Origin: Caballeronia sordidicola
Lineage (GTDB): Bacteria > Pseudomonadota > Gammaproteobacteria > Burkholderiales > Burkholderiaceae
Reading direction: 5' to 3'
NCBI RefSeq assembly: GCF_001544455.2
Contig: NZ_FCOC02000004.1
Span: 248,001 to 312,000, forward strand
Length of the DNA stretch: 64,000 nt
Shown here in pieces: positions 32,597-42,299 of this stretch. Each line of letters starts with the position of its first letter. Positions within the stretch are counted from its first letter, which is position 1. The notes below the pieces were generated by a model. It did not search any database. It worked only from the letters and a program-made list of their open reading frames with translations, and was not told the DNA's origin. A program made the position numbers and the translations under genes.

Positions 32597-33901
32597 ATGG
32601 AAACGAATCGCCCGGTAGGAGAGTCGCGCCTCGCATCGCCGTGGGTGCAACTCGTGTTCGGCGTGATCTGCATGGCCATGATCGCGAACATGCAGTACGG
32701 CTGGACGCTGTTTGTAAATCCGATCGATGAAAAGCACCACTGGGGCCGCGCGGCCATCCAGGTAGCGTTCACGATTTTCGTTGTGACTGAAACGTGGCTT
32801 GTTCCAATCGAAGGGTATCTGGTCGATAAATACGGTCCGCGTCCTGTCGTCGTGGTGGGCGGTTTGCTTTGCGCGGTTGCATGGGTGCTGAACTCGGTGG
32901 CGGGTTCCCTGCCGATGCTCTACTTCGCGGCTGCGGTTGGAGGCATTGGCGCCGGCGCCGTGTACGGCACGTGCGTGGGCAATGCGCTCAAATGGTTCCC
33001 GAACCGGCGGGGGCTGGCCGCCGGGATTACCGCGGCGGGTTTCGGCGCGGGTTCCGCTGCCTCGGTCGTGCCGATCGCGCACATGATCAAGAGCAGCGGC
33101 TACGAAGCGACCTTCCTCTGGTTCGGCCTTGGACAGGGACTGATTGTCTTCTTCCTCGGAATGGCGCTGTTTGCGCCCCCGGCAAGCCTGCTGGCAACTG
33201 CCAAGAGCGCATTGAAGTCCGCGGTCTACAACGCCACGCCCAAGCAGGTGATGAGCTCGCCGATTTTCTGGGTCATGTATCTCATGTTCGTGATGATGGC
33301 CGCCGGTGGCTTGATGGCGACGGCGCAACTGGGACCGATTGCGAAAGATTTTGGCCTGCATGATTCGCCGGTTTCGATCCTGGGGCTGACATTGCCAGCG
33401 CTTACGTTCGCGCTGACCATCGACCGGGTGCTCAATGGGTTGACGCGGCCTTTCTTCGGCTGGGTGTCGGACCGGATCGGGCGGGAGAACACCATGTTCA
33501 TGGCGTTCGCAATCGAGGCGATCGGGATTCTGGCTTTGTCGAAATACGGGCAAAGTCCGGTTGCGTTCGTGGTGCTGACCGGGATCGTGTTCTTTGCCTG
33601 GGGCGAAATCTACAGTCTCTTTCCGGCCACGTGCGGCGATACCTTCGGTCCGAAGTTCGCAGCAACCAACGCGGGTCTGCTCTATACGGCGAAGGGAACT
33701 GCGGCGTTGCTGGTGCCCTTCAGCAGCGTGATCACCGCGGCCACCGGAAGCTGGCATGCCGTGTTCCTGCTGGCGTCCGGCATGGCGGCCGCGTCCGCGC
33801 TGCTCGCGCTGTTTGTGTTGAAGCCAATGCGGCAGGCCCACAAGCAGAAGCATGCATCTGCTCCGGTGGATATGCCGTTCGCTTCGATCGCCAAGGATTG
33901 A
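32597..33901 (+). CDS. MFS transporter, oxalate/formate antiporter (OxlT) type
   Basis: This 434-residue inner-membrane protein has twelve expected segments and the MFS loop motif between segments 2 and 3 (GYLVDKYGPRPVVVVGG). QYGWTLFVNPIDEKHHWGRA and NALKWFPNRRGLAAGITAAG are typical of the OxlT family, which exchanges dicarboxylates such as oxalate for formate. AAGGAG lies upstream of ATG 32597. No oxalate-degradation genes are adjacent, so the true substrate is uncertain. Confidence 0.8.
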   Translation: METNRPVGESRLASPWVQLVFGVICMAMIANMQYGWTLFVNPIDEKHHWGRAAIQVAFTIFVVTETWLVPIEGYLVDKYGPRPVVVVGGLLCAVAWVLNSVAGSLPMLYFAAAVGGIGAGAVYGTCVGNALKWFPNRRGLAAGITAAGFGAGSAASVVPIAHMIKSSGYEATFLWFGLGQGLIVFFLGMALFAPPASLLATAKSALKSAVYNATPKQVMSSPIFWVMYLMFVMMAAGGLMATAQLGPIAKDFGLHDSPVSILGLTLPALTFALTIDRVLNGLTRPFFGWVSDRIGRENTMFMAFAIEAIGILALSKYGQSPVAFVVLTGIVFFAWGEIYSLFPATCGDTFGPKFAATNAGLLYTAKGTAALLVPFSSVITAATGSWHAVFLLASGMAAASALLALFVLKPMRQAHKQKHASAPVDMPFASIAKD

Positions 33902-33942
33902 TGCGGGGATCGATGCAGCGCCGGGCGTAAGTCTCGCCATGT

Positions 33943-33972
33943 CCGATGGCCGGTAAACTCAGCGGCCATCGG
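33943..33972. terminator. Hairpin between convergent genes
   Basis: CCGATGGCCG (33943-33952) pairs exactly with CGGCCATCGG (33963-33972), loop 10 nt, between the OxlT-like gene and the cupin gene. Confidence 0.5.
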
Positions 33973-33988
33973 CCGTATTGAAGAGAGC

Positions 33989-34255
33989 TTATTTTCGCCC
34001 CACGAGATAACACACGCCGTCGGGCCCGTATCGTTCGCTATGGGCTTCGTTCGGCTTCAGGTGAAACACATCGCCGGCTTGATAGCGCGTTTCCTTACCC
34101 GCGACTTCAAGCGTCAGCTCACCCTCCAGGATCAGCGCCTTCGCTTCGAACGGATGCACATGATCGTCCAGGGACGCACCGGCTTCGCGCTCGACCAGCA
34201 CGGTGGTCTGGAAACCCTCGCGTGCGAGCATTTCGATGAAATCGTCGCGTTCCAT
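33989..34255 (-). CDS. Small cupin-domain protein
   Basis: This 88-residue protein has cupin motif 1 (LDDHVHPFEAKALILEGELTL) shortened to DDHVHPFEAKALILEG and motif 2 (YQAGDVFHLKPNEAHSERYG) with the metal-binding His residues. The single-domain beta-barrel probably binds a metal; no substrate is evident. AAGGGG lies upstream of ATG 34255; the longer frame to 34393 overlaps the divergent hydrolase promoter region and is rejected. Confidence 0.8.
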   Translation of the reverse strand: MERDDFIEMLAREGFQTTVLVEREAGASLDDHVHPFEAKALILEGELTLEVAGKETRYQAGDVFHLKPNEAHSERYGPDGVCYLVGRK

Positions 34256-34404
34256 GATTGTTCCCCTTGTTTGCGCACCTCGTTCAATCGCTAATATAGG
34301 TTGAAACCGTGCGTCCTGCGGCCAATTCCGAAAACGCGTAAAATGTGAGACTGTCCTCATGTTTTTACGCGTATTGTTTTGCGCACATTTCAAATGGAGC
34401 CGTC

Positions 34405-34986
34405 ATGTCTAGTCTCGATCTGCATCCTGAACACACCGCGCTGGTGGCCATCGACTTGCAGCAGGGCATTCTCGCGAGGCAACTCGGACCCCATTCAGCC
34501 GCCGATGTCCTCGCAAACAGCGTGCGGCTTGCCAATACGGTGCGCGCCAAAGGCGGCCTGGTGGTTTGGGTTCGCGTCGACCTGGCCGGCATTCTGAGTC
34601 TTCCCGCCGATGCATCCACCGCGCCGCCGAAGGGTTCGCCGCCACCGCCGGCAAGCGCGTCGGAGTTGTCACCGGAGCTCGGCAGGCAGGGCGCGGACGT
34701 GGTCGTGACCAAGCGCCAGTGGGGCGCGTTTTATGGCACCGACCTGGAGCAGCATCTGCGCCGCAACGGCATCCGGAGCCTCATCATGAGCGGCATCGCT
34801 ACGAATTTCGGCGTGGAATCGACGGCGCGCGGCGCGTTTGATCGCGCCTACGAACTCGTGTTTGCGGAAGATGCAATGACGTCGCTGAGCGCTGAAGCGC
34901 ACGCGTTTGTGATCGCAAATATTTTTCCGCGCATGGGCCGCGTGCGCTCGACGGCGGAAGTGGTGAAGGCGCTGCAAGAGGCATAA
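34405..34986 (+). CDS. Isochorismatase-fold hydrolase, YecD-like
   Basis: This 193-residue protein has the family's Asp (LVAIDLQQGILA), Lys (VVTKRQWGAFYGTD) and the segment SGIATNFGVESTARGAFDRA. The usual catalytic Cys position is Gly, as in E. coli YecD, so it may not be a standard cysteine hydrolase. It is divergent from the cupin gene. Substrate unknown. Confidence 0.8.
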   Translation: MSSLDLHPEHTALVAIDLQQGILARQLGPHSAADVLANSVRLANTVRAKGGLVVWVRVDLAGILSLPADASTAPPKGSPPPPASASELSPELGRQGADVVVTKRQWGAFYGTDLEQHLRRNGIRSLIMSGIATNFGVESTARGAFDRAYELVFAEDAMTSLSAEAHAFVIANIFPRMGRVRSTAEVVKALQEA

Positions 34987-35045
34987 GGCGAGACTGGATT
35001 GGCCGATGCACGCGCTGCAACGCGCGGCATCGGCTCGCACGATAT

Positions 35046-36008
35046 TCAAGCCTCCGCGCGCGATCCCTTCGCCACCGCTTCCATCTCCTGCGTCGATCCC
35101 TTTGCCGGCCTGCCAGCCCAGTACCCGGCGAGCAGCGACCCCGACAAGTTGTGCCAAACCGAAAACAGTGCGCCCGGCAACGCTGCAATCGGGGTGAAAT
35201 AAAGCTTGCCGAGCGTCGCGGCCAATCCCGAGTTCTGCATACCGACTTCAATCGCCAGCGTCCGGCAAACCGCTTCATCGAAACCAAGCAGACGGCCGCC
35301 CCAATATCCGCCGAGCAGGCCAATGCCGTTATGCAGCACCACGCCGAACATCACCAGCAAGCCCACCGATGCAATGCTCTTCTGCGTCCCCGCGACCACG
35401 GCCGAGATGATCAGCAGGATCGCGACCATCGAGATGATGGGCAACGCCGGTTCGACCGCGCGCACCAGCCTGTTGAAAAACTGGTTGATGAAGAGCCCGG
35501 CGACGATCGGCAGCGCCACGATCTGGACAATGCTCATCAACATGCCGTGGACGTCGACGGCAATCGAGGCGTCCACGTAAAGGCGCGTGAGGAGGGGCGT
35601 CGCGAACACGCCCACGAGCGTCGACAACGCGCTGATGGTGACGGACAACGCAACGTCGCCGCGGGCCAGGTAGATCATCACGTTGGACGCCGTGCCGCTC
35701 GCGACGCTGCCGACCAGCACCATGCCGGCGGTCAGGTCGGGCGGCATGCGCAGCAGTTTTGCGATCACCCAGGCGGCAAGCGGCATCACGAGATAATGCA
35801 GGCCGATCCCCGCGATCACGGGCGCCGGCCGCGTGAAGACGCGCCGGAAGTCAGCGAAGGAAAGCGTGACGCCCATCGCGAACATGATGATGGTGAGCAG
35901 CAGGGTGACATGCGGCGCAATGCCGGTGAACGAGGCGGGCGAGAAGTAGGCGGCGACCGAGATGAGGACGGCCCAAAAGGGGAACAAGCGGGTGACGCGC
36001 GAAAGCAT
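35046..36008 (-). CDS. Bile acid:sodium symporter family (BASS) transporter
   Basis: This 320-residue membrane protein has about ten hydrophobic segments and the BASS motif [20 protein letters not shown], with [14 protein letters not shown] further on. Bacterial members move organic anions such as pantothenate, pyruvate or bile-acid-like compounds with sodium. Start ATG 36008. The substrate cannot be told from sequence. Confidence 0.85.
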   Translation of the reverse strand: MLSRVTRLFPFWAVLISVAAYFSPASFTGIAPHVTLLLTIIMFAMGVTLSFADFRRVFTRPAPVIAGIGLHYLVMPLAAWVIAKLLRMPPDLTAGMVLVGSVASGTASNVMIYLARGDVALSVTISALSTLVGVFATPLLTRLYVDASIAVDVHGMLMSIVQIVALPIVAGLFINQFFNRLVRAVEPALPIISMVAILLIISAVVAGTQKSIASVGLLVMFGVVLHNGIGLLGGYWGGRLLGFDEAVCRTLAIEVGMQNSGLAATLGKLYFTPIAALPGALFSVWHNLSGSLLAGYWAGRPAKGSTQEMEAVAKGSRAEA

Positions 36009-36219
36009 GCTGTTTCGATCCTGGCTGATTTAGGGGCGGGGTGAAAGTGCCGAAGGGGCAACAAAAACGGAACTTGCTGACCGTGCCATCGATAAATGCG
36101 GCCAGGGGCGCGCCGCGCCGCCGATCCTTTTGAGATTCGCCGGCCGCTGAAGACGCCGGCGCGAATTGTATCGTTTTGCCGAGCGACCCTCGCCGAATCC
36201 GCGTCGGACCGGCGTCGCC

Positions 36220-36642
36220 CTATTTCAATCGTGCGATGGTCGCCGCGTCCGGTTCGCCACCGAAGTAGGTATTCAGCGCCAGTTCAAACGGTGTCTTGTC
36301 GCGTGCGGCGTGGGCAAAAAGGGTCATCGACGAATGGAATTTCAGGTCGTCCGGATAGCCGAAGATCTGCTCAACCGAGCGTCCCTCGAGCGCATTCACG
36401 ATCTGCGTCAACACTCGCAAGCGTTCGCCGAGCACGGCGTGATCAAGATAGGCACGGGCTTCATCGACCGATGAAATCGCGTAGCGGCGCGCGATTTCGC
36501 TATGCCCGAGCCCCTGAATCTGCGGAAATATGAACCACATCCAGTGCGTGCGTTTCTTGCCGCTTTCCAGTTCGGCGGTCACGGTTTCGAACAGCGGATT
36601 CTGGGCATCGACAAAACGTTGCAGATTGAATGTGTCGGACAT
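36220..36642 (-). CDS. DUF1810 protein
   Basis: This 140-residue protein begins MSDTFNLQRFVDAQNPLFET and contains KRTHWMWFIFPQIQGLGHSE, the hallmark of DUF1810. The function is not settled; some relatives occur with ADP-ribose-related genes. It stands alone, divergent from the ABC exporter genes. Start ATG 36642. Confidence 0.85.
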   Translation of the reverse strand: MSDTFNLQRFVDAQNPLFETVTAELESGKKRTHWMWFIFPQIQGLGHSEIARRYAISSVDEARAYLDHAVLGERLRVLTQIVNALEGRSVEQIFGYPDDLKFHSSMTLFAHAARDKTPFELALNTYFGGEPDAATIARLK

Positions 36643-36767
36643 GACCGCCTCCAGATCGTTGCCGTAAAAGTTGCAAGCGACGTTCCCGCCGCATCTGCCG
36701 GTTTGGCGCGGACCCGTAATCCCGCCCGCTTGCGAAGAATATGCCGCTTTCTGCTATCTTGGCGGCC

Positions 36768-37694
36768 ATGCAAAACATCATCGAAATTTCGAACCTGTCG
36801 AAGAGCTACGCGTCCGGCTTCACGGCGCTGAAAAATGTCTCACTCGATATCCGCCGCGGCGAGATCTTCGCGCTCCTCGGGCCGAACGGCGCGGGCAAAA
36901 CAACGCTGATCAGCATTGTGTGCGGGATCGTGAATCCCACGGAAGGCGCGGTGCGCGTCAACGGTCACGGCATTATCTCCGACTACCGCGCCGCCCGCGC
37001 CATGATCGGCCTTGTGCCGCAGGAACTGACGACCGACGCGTTCGAGTCCGTCTGGGCGACCGTCTCATTCAGCCGCGGCCTCTTTGGCAAGCCGCCCAAT
37101 CCGGCGCACATAGAAAAGGTGTTGCGGTCATTGTCGCTCTGGGAAAAGAAGGACAACAAGCTTGTCACGCTCTCGGGCGGCATGAAACGCCGCGTGCTGA
37201 TCGCGAAGGCGCTTTCGCACGAGCCGGAAATCCTGTTCCTCGACGAGCCGACCGCCGGCGTGGACGTGGAACTGCGCCGCGACATGTGGAATCTCGTGCG
37301 AGGCCTGAAAGCGAACGGCGTGACGATCATCCTGACGACGCATTACATCGATGAAGCCGAGGAAATGGCAGATCGAATCGGTGTGATCAATCGCGGCGAG
37401 ATCATTCTTGTTGAAGAAAAATCCGAGCTGATGCGCAAGCTTGGTCAGAAAAAACTCGCGCTGCAACTGGAAGATGCGATCGCACAGATTCCCGCGGGCT
37501 TGAGCGGATACGGGCTGAGCCTGTCGGCGGATGGTTGCGAGCTGACCTACACCTATGACGCGCAGGACGAACCTGGCCGCATCATCACGCTGCTGAAAGA
37601 CCTCGCCGATAACGGCGTCCAGTTCAAAGACCTGCAAACGACGCAGAGCTCGCTGGAAGATATTTTCGTGAGCCTGGTCGGAGAGAAGAAATGA
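36768..37694 (+). CDS. yadG: ABC exporter ATPase (YadG type)
   Basis: This 308-residue ATPase has Walker [10 protein letters not shown] (38-46), the signature [14 protein letters not shown] and Walker [13 protein letters not shown]. The C-terminal extension is as in E. coli YadG. It overlaps the permease gene by 4 nt (ATGA), so the two form an ABC-2 exporter. The cargo is unknown. Start ATG 36768 ([14 protein letters not shown]), not the longer frame from 36741. Confidence 0.85.
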   Translation: MQNIIEISNLSKSYASGFTALKNVSLDIRRGEIFALLGPNGAGKTTLISIVCGIVNPTEGAVRVNGHGIISDYRAARAMIGLVPQELTTDAFESVWATVSFSRGLFGKPPNPAHIEKVLRSLSLWEKKDNKLVTLSGGMKRRVLIAKALSHEPEILFLDEPTAGVDVELRRDMWNLVRGLKANGVTIILTTHYIDEAEEMADRIGVINRGEIILVEEKSELMRKLGQKKLALQLEDAIAQIPAGLSGYGLSLSADGCELTYTYDAQDEPGRIITLLKDLADNGVQFKDLQTTQSSLEDIFVSLVGEKK

Positions 37695-38452
37695 ATATTC
37701 ATGCAGTCCGGGCAATCTACAGATTCGAAATGGCGCGAACGTGGCGCACCATCATGGGCAGCATCATCTCGCCCGTGATTTCCACGTCGCTGTATTTCGT
37801 GGTGTTCGGCGCGGCTATCGGGTCGCGCATTCCCGAAGTGAACGGCGTGAGTTACGGCGCGTTCATTGTGCCGGGCCTCGTAATGCTGTCGCTGCTCACG
37901 CAAAGCGTGTCCAATGCGTCGTTCGGCATCTATTTTCCAAAGTTCACCGGGACAATCTACGAACTGCTCTCGGCGCCCGTTTCGTATCTCGAGATCGTGC
38001 TGAGTTATGTGGGGGCGGCAGCGACCAAGTCGATCATCCTCGGCCTGATCATTCTCGCGACCGCGCGCCTGTTCGTGCCGCTGCATGTGGATCATCCGTT
38101 CATGATGATCGTGTTCCTGCTGCTGACGGCCATCACGTTCAGCCTGCTAGGTTTTATCATCGGCATCTGGGCGGACGGGTTCGAGAAATTGCAGGTGATT
38201 CCGCTCCTGATCATCACGCCGCTGACGTTCCTTGGCGGAAGTTTTTATTCCATCGATATCCTGCCGCCGTTCTGGAAAGCCGTCGCGCTGTTCAATCCGG
38301 TGGTGTACCTGATCAGCGGCTTTCGCTGGAGCTTCTACGGTATCGCCGATGTCAGCGTCGAGATCAGCCTCATCATGACGCTGGTGTTCCTGGCGGTGTT
38401 TATTGGCGTGGTCGCGTGGATATTCAAGACCGGCTACAAGCTGAAATCATGA
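37691..38452 (+). CDS. yadH: ABC-2 type exporter permease (YadH type)
   Basis: This 253-residue membrane protein has about six segments and the ABC-2 signature region ([20 protein letters not shown]). It pairs with the preceding ATPase. Start ATG 37691 overlaps the ATPase stop. YadGH-type exporters are conserved, but their cargo has not been established. Confidence 0.85.
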   Translation: MNIHAVRAIYRFEMARTWRTIMGSIISPVISTSLYFVVFGAAIGSRIPEVNGVSYGAFIVPGLVMLSLLTQSVSNASFGIYFPKFTGTIYELLSAPVSYLEIVLSYVGAAATKSIILGLIILATARLFVPLHVDHPFMMIVFLLLTAITFSLLGFIIGIWADGFEKLQVIPLLIITPLTFLGGSFYSIDILPPFWKAVALFNPVVYLISGFRWSFYGIADVSVEISLIMTLVFLAVFIGVVAWIFKTGYKLKS

Positions 38453-38465
38453 AAGGTGCGGACAA

Positions 38466-38978
38466 ATGCGCGATATACCGCTTGAACTGATCGGACGCTT
38501 AGGGCTTCAGCCGCACCCTGAAGGCGGTTTTTTCCGCGAGACGTATCGGGGCGCGCAGCGTGTATTGAGGGAGGATCGGCCGGAAGAAAGCCGTTCCGCG
38601 TCGACTGCGATCTATTACTTGCTTTGCGACGGCGCGCATTCGGCGTGGCACCGGATTCGATCGGACGAGCTTTGGCACTTCCATGCAGGCGAGCCGATCA
38701 AGATCCACGTAATCGATGCAGACGGCCAGTTGCATACGCATCGGCTCGGCAACGCGCTGATACATGCCGACGCGGTATTCCAGGTGACGGTTCCGGCGGG
38801 GCTCTGGTTTGCGGCGCAGTTGTGTGATCCATCCACGTTCGCGCTTGCCGGCTGCACCGTGGCGCCGGGTTTTGAATTCAGCGAATTCGAACTCGCCGAT
38901 AGCGCGGCATTGACGCAGGCGTATCCGCAGCACGAGGAAATAATCGGCCAGTTAGCCCCGCGATCAAAACCTTCATGA
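38466..38978 (+). CDS. DUF985 cupin-like protein
   Basis: This 170-residue protein has the DUF985 start (LQPHPEGGFFRETYRGAQRV), the LCDGAHSAWHRIRSDELWHF core with candidate metal His residues, and AGCTVAPGFEFSEFELAD at the end. This single-cupin family is of unknown function. It starts 13 bp after the exporter permease, suggesting cotranscription, and is followed by a strong terminator. Confidence 0.85.
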   Translation: MRDIPLELIGRLGLQPHPEGGFFRETYRGAQRVLREDRPEESRSASTAIYYLLCDGAHSAWHRIRSDELWHFHAGEPIKIHVIDADGQLHTHRLGNALIHADAVFQVTVPAGLWFAAQLCDPSTFALAGCTVAPGFEFSEFELADSAALTQAYPQHEEIIGQLAPRSKPS

Positions 38979-39013
38979 AAGCGGTGTGAGGGGTATGCGC
39001 AGGCCAAAAAAAA

Positions 39014-39047
39014 CGGCGCTCTCGTGATCGAGGCGCCGCTATTTTTC
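39014..39047. terminator. Bidirectional intrinsic terminator
   Basis: CGGCGC (39014-39019), inner CTCG/CGAG pairs and GCGCCG (39033-39038), with an A run before and T run after, between convergent genes. Confidence 0.75.
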
Positions 39048-39058
39048 TGGCTGTGATC

Positions 39059-39262
39059 TTACAGATTTGCTCGCACCGCATCGCGAACGGCATCCATCAT
39101 GCCGCCGTGGTTGAGCGGGATATCGAGTGAATCGGCGAAGACCTCCTGATCCGTCTGTGCGCGCGCCTCTTTTGGTTCGCGGAGCACTTGCGACTCATAC
39201 GCTGTATCTGCGGACCGGATGGTGTCACGAGCTACGGCGCGCTGCGCTTGAAAACTCTTCAC
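39059..39262 (-). CDS. Small hypothetical protein
   Basis: This 67-residue hydrophilic protein (MKSFQAQRAVARDTIRSADT...) has a strong ribosome site (AAGGAG) six bases before GTG 39262. It has no domain, signal or membrane segment. The good translation signal and the terminator behind it make a real gene likely. Confidence 0.55.
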   Translation of the reverse strand: MKSFQAQRAVARDTIRSADTAYESQVLREPKEARAQTDQEVFADSLDIPLNHGGMMDAVRDAVRANL

Positions 39263-39722
39263 GATGAACTCCTTGCAGTGATGGAGCGGCGGGAGACTGC
39301 AATCCTACGCAATTGCGATGACAAATTTACGACGCATGTCCTTGCCGGAGCGCGTTGCGCGTTCAGCAATCAAAGCGCGGGACTACAGTGTAATAGCTGT
39401 CACACAGCCGTAATCGTACTTTTGGCTTATGAAACGATGAAGGGAATATCAGCGGCGAGCGCGAAATTTGGCTTGAAAATTGCCGTTTAGAAAAAGGCGA
39501 TTTGCGCGCAGAGCGGATGGGTAAGAACGTTCGCGGAAAGCGCGTTCGCGAAGGCGCGCCGTGTGACCAGCCGACGCCCATACGCGCACTTGTCGTACAG
39601 AGAGAAGTTAAAGCGGCGTCTCAAGTTCGGCGTACGTGGACGCCGATTTTCATATCACGGAAAGCGCGTCCGCATCGTGCAGGCAGCGCTTTCGTGTCAT
39701 TTCCCGTGGTTAAACGGTTCGC
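39263..39722. other. Intergenic stretch, no convincing gene
   Basis: The 460 bp hold the upstream region of the small gene at 39059-39262 and a rightward basic open frame (39563-39871) that overlaps the 3' end of the DUF3331 gene and lacks a ribosome site. I see no reliable feature here. Confidence 0.45.
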
Positions 39723-40199
39723 TCATGCATGCTGATCCTGTAGCTCCGCATCGCAGTTCTCGTTCTCGGGCATGGCCGCGGCGAGGATCATCGCCGACGC
39801 GTTTTGCGGTTTCGGATCGCGTTGCGACGGCCGATACACCGCGTCGCCCCGGTGGATCAGTTCACCACTGAGGGCGCAGACGCCATCGGAAGCTGCGGTC
39901 GTGACGCGCCAACCCTGGTAACCGTAGTGGCATGTCCCGGCATCCGACCAGTAGACAATGGCGGTGGCGCTGCTCGGCCGTTCGATCACGCGCACAACAG
40001 CCTCGGGAAATGGGCGGCGCGATTCAGTTGCCGGCGCAGCAACGCGCGGATGATCGCGTTCCCACGCGCGGGTGAGCCGCTCTAAAAACGGGTGGACGGC
40101 CCTTTGCCGCGGAGCAGTTTCTGCCGCGCTTGCGTGGGTCGCTGTCAACGAGCGGACCGTCTGTTGCCACGGGTCCGCGCTTCTGGCTAACGCTGTCAT
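39723..40199 (-). CDS. DUF3331 protein
   Basis: This 158-residue protein starts MTALARSADPWQQTVRSLTA and contains the DUF3331 core (VIERPSSATAIVYWSDAGTC, then YGYQGWRVTTAASDGVCALS), with the conserved Cys residues. DUF3331 is largely confined to Burkholderiaceae; its function is not known. AGGA lies before ATG 40199. Confidence 0.75.
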   Translation of the reverse strand: MTALARSADPWQQTVRSLTATHASAAETAPRQRAVHPFLERLTRAWERDHPRVAAPATESRRPFPEAVVRVIERPSSATAIVYWSDAGTCHYGYQGWRVTTAASDGVCALSGELIHRGDAVYRPSQRDPKPQNASAMILAAAMPENENCDAELQDQHA

Positions 40200-40545
40200 G
40201 GTTCGTTCCTGGCATGGTTCACGCTCGAACTTACGCATTCAGCGCGCTCCGATAAATACCATTCAGGTGAATACACTGTCTTGTTAGCGCGAATAATCGC
40301 AACAGTGCGTTATGCAATAAGGCTTTCCCCGATGTTGCACTGCCGCGCGGCCGCCGTTTGAAGCCGATTGATACTTTTAATAATTCCGATAGGCGAGTAT
40401 CCGCAAATCGGCCTCCTTTCAATCAAGTTAGGACGCGGGCAACGTGTTTGGTTTTCGTAAGGTGTCAAACTTTGCGGGAAATCGTGGAATAGGTCTTGCG
40501 CAGGCCATACTGCTTGCCTTACTTAAAACACTGAACGAGGTATTC
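40200..40545. other. Intergenic region before the RcnB-like gene
   Basis: 346 bp with divergent promoter space for the DUF3331 and RcnB-like genes. The open frame from 40444 continues into the RcnB-like gene but has no start support. Nothing else seen. Confidence 0.4.
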
Positions 40546-41028
40546 GTGAAGAGAAGTCATATCGCAGCAGCGGTTTTATTTTCGGGCCTGGGTTTGGCGT
40601 CGACGGCGTTTGCGCAGGGCGGTCCTGGCGGTCACGATGACCACGGCGGCCCCCAACAACATCCGGGCGGACAACAGATGCAAGGTCACGGCGGCTATCA
40701 GAATCAGAACCAGGCGCAGAATCGCGGTCCGCAAGGCATCCCCGGCGGCCAGCACCACGATAACGGCCGCCCGCCTCCACGCGCCGACAACGGCCCCGGA
40801 CGCGGTGGCCCCGGAGGCATGCACGGCGACAGTCCCCGCGAGTGGCATCGCGGAGATCGCTTGCCCAATGATTACCGGGATCGCCAGTATGTGGTCGACG
40901 ATTACCGTGGATATGGACTGCGTCAGCCGCCGCGTGGCTACCATTGGGTCGGCGTAGGCGGCGACTACGTGCTCGCCGCGATCGCAACGGGCGTGATCGC
41001 TCAGATTGTGCTGAGCGGCGGGAACTAA
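40546..41028 (+). CDS. RcnB-family periplasmic protein
   Basis: This 160-residue protein has a signal peptide (VKRSHIAAAVLFSGLGLAST, cut after AFAQ), a long Gly/His/Gln-rich part (QGHGGYQNQNQAQNRGPQGI) and the RcnB C-terminal domain (YVVDDYRGYGLRQPPRGYHW, then DYVLAAIATGVIAQIVL). RcnB proteins help nickel/cobalt homeostasis in the periplasm; the His-rich part may bind metal. Start GTG 40546, with GAGG upstream. Confidence 0.8.
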   Translation: MKRSHIAAAVLFSGLGLASTAFAQGGPGGHDDHGGPQQHPGGQQMQGHGGYQNQNQAQNRGPQGIPGGQHHDNGRPPPRADNGPGRGGPGGMHGDSPREWHRGDRLPNDYRDRQYVVDDYRGYGLRQPPRGYHWVGVGGDYVLAAIATGVIAQIVLSGGN

Positions 41029-41059
41029 AAAAGGCGGCTCTCGGGCCGCAATGCATTGA

Positions 41060-41095
41060 ACATAGGCCGTTCCGGTGATACCGAACGGCCTATGT
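41060..41095. terminator. Hairpin between convergent genes
   Basis: ACATAGGCCGTTC (41060-41072) pairs exactly with GAACGGCCTATGT (41083-41095), between the RcnB-like and TetR genes. Confidence 0.65.
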
Positions 41096-41118
41096 CCGTG
41101 TAACGACGGGAATGGCGC

Positions 41119-41703
41119 TTACATGCGGGCAGTGTCCGTGATCGCCTTTACCACGCGAGCCAGCGATTTGAGCGCTACCTCGGGCGAGTCCTCGAACTGG
41201 GCCCCGATAATCGCGCCGTCCACTGCCATTGCCAACGCGCGTGCATCCGCCTTGGCAGTCCTCGACCCTGCCGGCAACAGCGTCCTGATGACCGCAGACA
41301 TATCCAGCTTGTGACGCCGCGAAATATCGACGGCTTCGGGCAACGTACCGCCGACTTCCACCACCGCGTTGATGAACGCGCATCCCCTATATGCGTCGCT
41401 CCCGAACCATTCCGCGAGCGCGGGCACGAGCGCATTGGCGTTACCGCCATGACGCTTGACGGCATCTTCGAACCACGCCATCCAGTTGCGATGCCGGTAA
41501 TCGAGGAACGCCACGATCAGGTCATTTTTTGCCGGATAGTATCGATAAAACGTCTTCTTCGCGACGCCCGATTCCGCGATCACGCGATCAATTCCCGTCG
41601 CGCGAATTCCGTCGCGGTAAAAGAGATCGTGCGCGGTTGCGAGGATTCGTTCGGCTGGCGAAGGATCCGGTGTGAATTCCACAGTGGAAGAAAGTAATGT
41701 CAT
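41119..41703 (-). CDS. TetR-family regulator
   Basis: This 194-residue protein has an N-terminal TetR helix-turn-helix (ATGIDRVIAESGVAKKTFYR, then YYPAKNDLIVAFL) and a ligand-binding C-terminal part. It is divergent from the DUF1348 gene, with twin palindromic operators between them, so it probably represses both itself and that gene. Ligand unknown. Start ATG 41703. Confidence 0.85.
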   Translation of the reverse strand: MTLLSSTVEFTPDPSPAERILATAHDLFYRDGIRATGIDRVIAESGVAKKTFYRYYPAKNDLIVAFLDYRHRNWMAWFEDAVKRHGGNANALVPALAEWFGSDAYRGCAFINAVVEVGGTLPEAVDISRRHKLDMSAVIRTLLPAGSRTAKADARALAMAVDGAIIGAQFEDSPEVALKSLARVVKAITDTARM

Positions 41704-41715
41704 GGTTCGATCATT

Positions 41716-41769
41716 GTAGACAGGTCTGTCTCCCTGCGCTAGAGTACGCGAGTAGACAGACCTGTCTAC
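41716..41769. promoter_or_regulatory. Twin TetR operators
   Basis: GTAGACAGACCTGTCTAC (41752-41769) is a perfect 18-bp palindrome. An imperfect copy (GTAGACAGGTCTGTCTCC) lies at 41716-41733. Centres are 36 bp apart. Confidence 0.7.
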
Positions 41770-41808
41770 TTAAGCGAAATCTACTCGATAACCTTCAAAG
41801 GTGCCGTC

Positions 41809-42276
41809 ATGGAAAGCAAGCCCCCGTTCCCTCCGTTCGATATCGAAACCGCCCGGCAAAAGGTCCGCCTCGCTGAGGACGGCTGGAATTCCCGCGACCC
41901 GAAGCGGGTTGCGCTGGCGTACAGCGAGGACACCCGCTGGCGCAACCGCGCGGAGTTTGTTTCCGGACGCACCGAAGTGGAAGCGTTCCTTGCGCGCAAA
42001 TGGGCGCGCGAACTCGACTATCGGCTGATCAAGGAATTGTGGGCCTTTACGGGTTCGCGGATTGCGGTGCGCTTTGCGTACGAATGGCACGATGATTCGA
42101 AGAACTGGTTCCGCAGCTTCGGCAACGAGAACTGGGAATTCAACGAGGCGGGGCTGATGACGCATCGGCACGCGAGCATCAACGACTTGCCGATCAAGGA
42201 ATTGGAGCGCAAATACCACTGGCCGCTAGGCCGCCGGCCCGACGATCATCCGGGCCTGAGCGACCTGGGTTTTTAA
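41809..42276 (+). CDS. DUF1348 (SnoaL/NTF2-fold) protein
   Basis: This 155-residue protein ([20 protein letters not shown]...) has the DUF1348 core ([40 protein letters not shown]) and an NTF2-like fold by family. Function unknown; some relatives respond to oxidative or electrophile stress. Divergent from the TetR gene, under the twin operators. Confidence 0.85.
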   Translation: MESKPPFPPFDIETARQKVRLAEDGWNSRDPKRVALAYSEDTRWRNRAEFVSGRTEVEAFLARKWARELDYRLIKELWAFTGSRIAVRFAYEWHDDSKNWFRSFGNENWEFNEAGLMTHRHASINDLPIKELERKYHWPLGRRPDDHPGLSDLGF

Positions 42277-42299
42277 CCGCGCGGCTGTTCAAGCAGGTA

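Noticed and set aside
34405-34986. Standard isochorismatase/nicotinamidase activity
   Set aside because: The usual catalytic Cys is replaced by Gly (TNFGVES), so only the broader YecD-like family is claimed.
39563-39871. Rightward 102-codon basic frame
   Set aside because: Overlaps the DUF3331 3' end, lacks a ribosome site, and shows no recognisable pattern.
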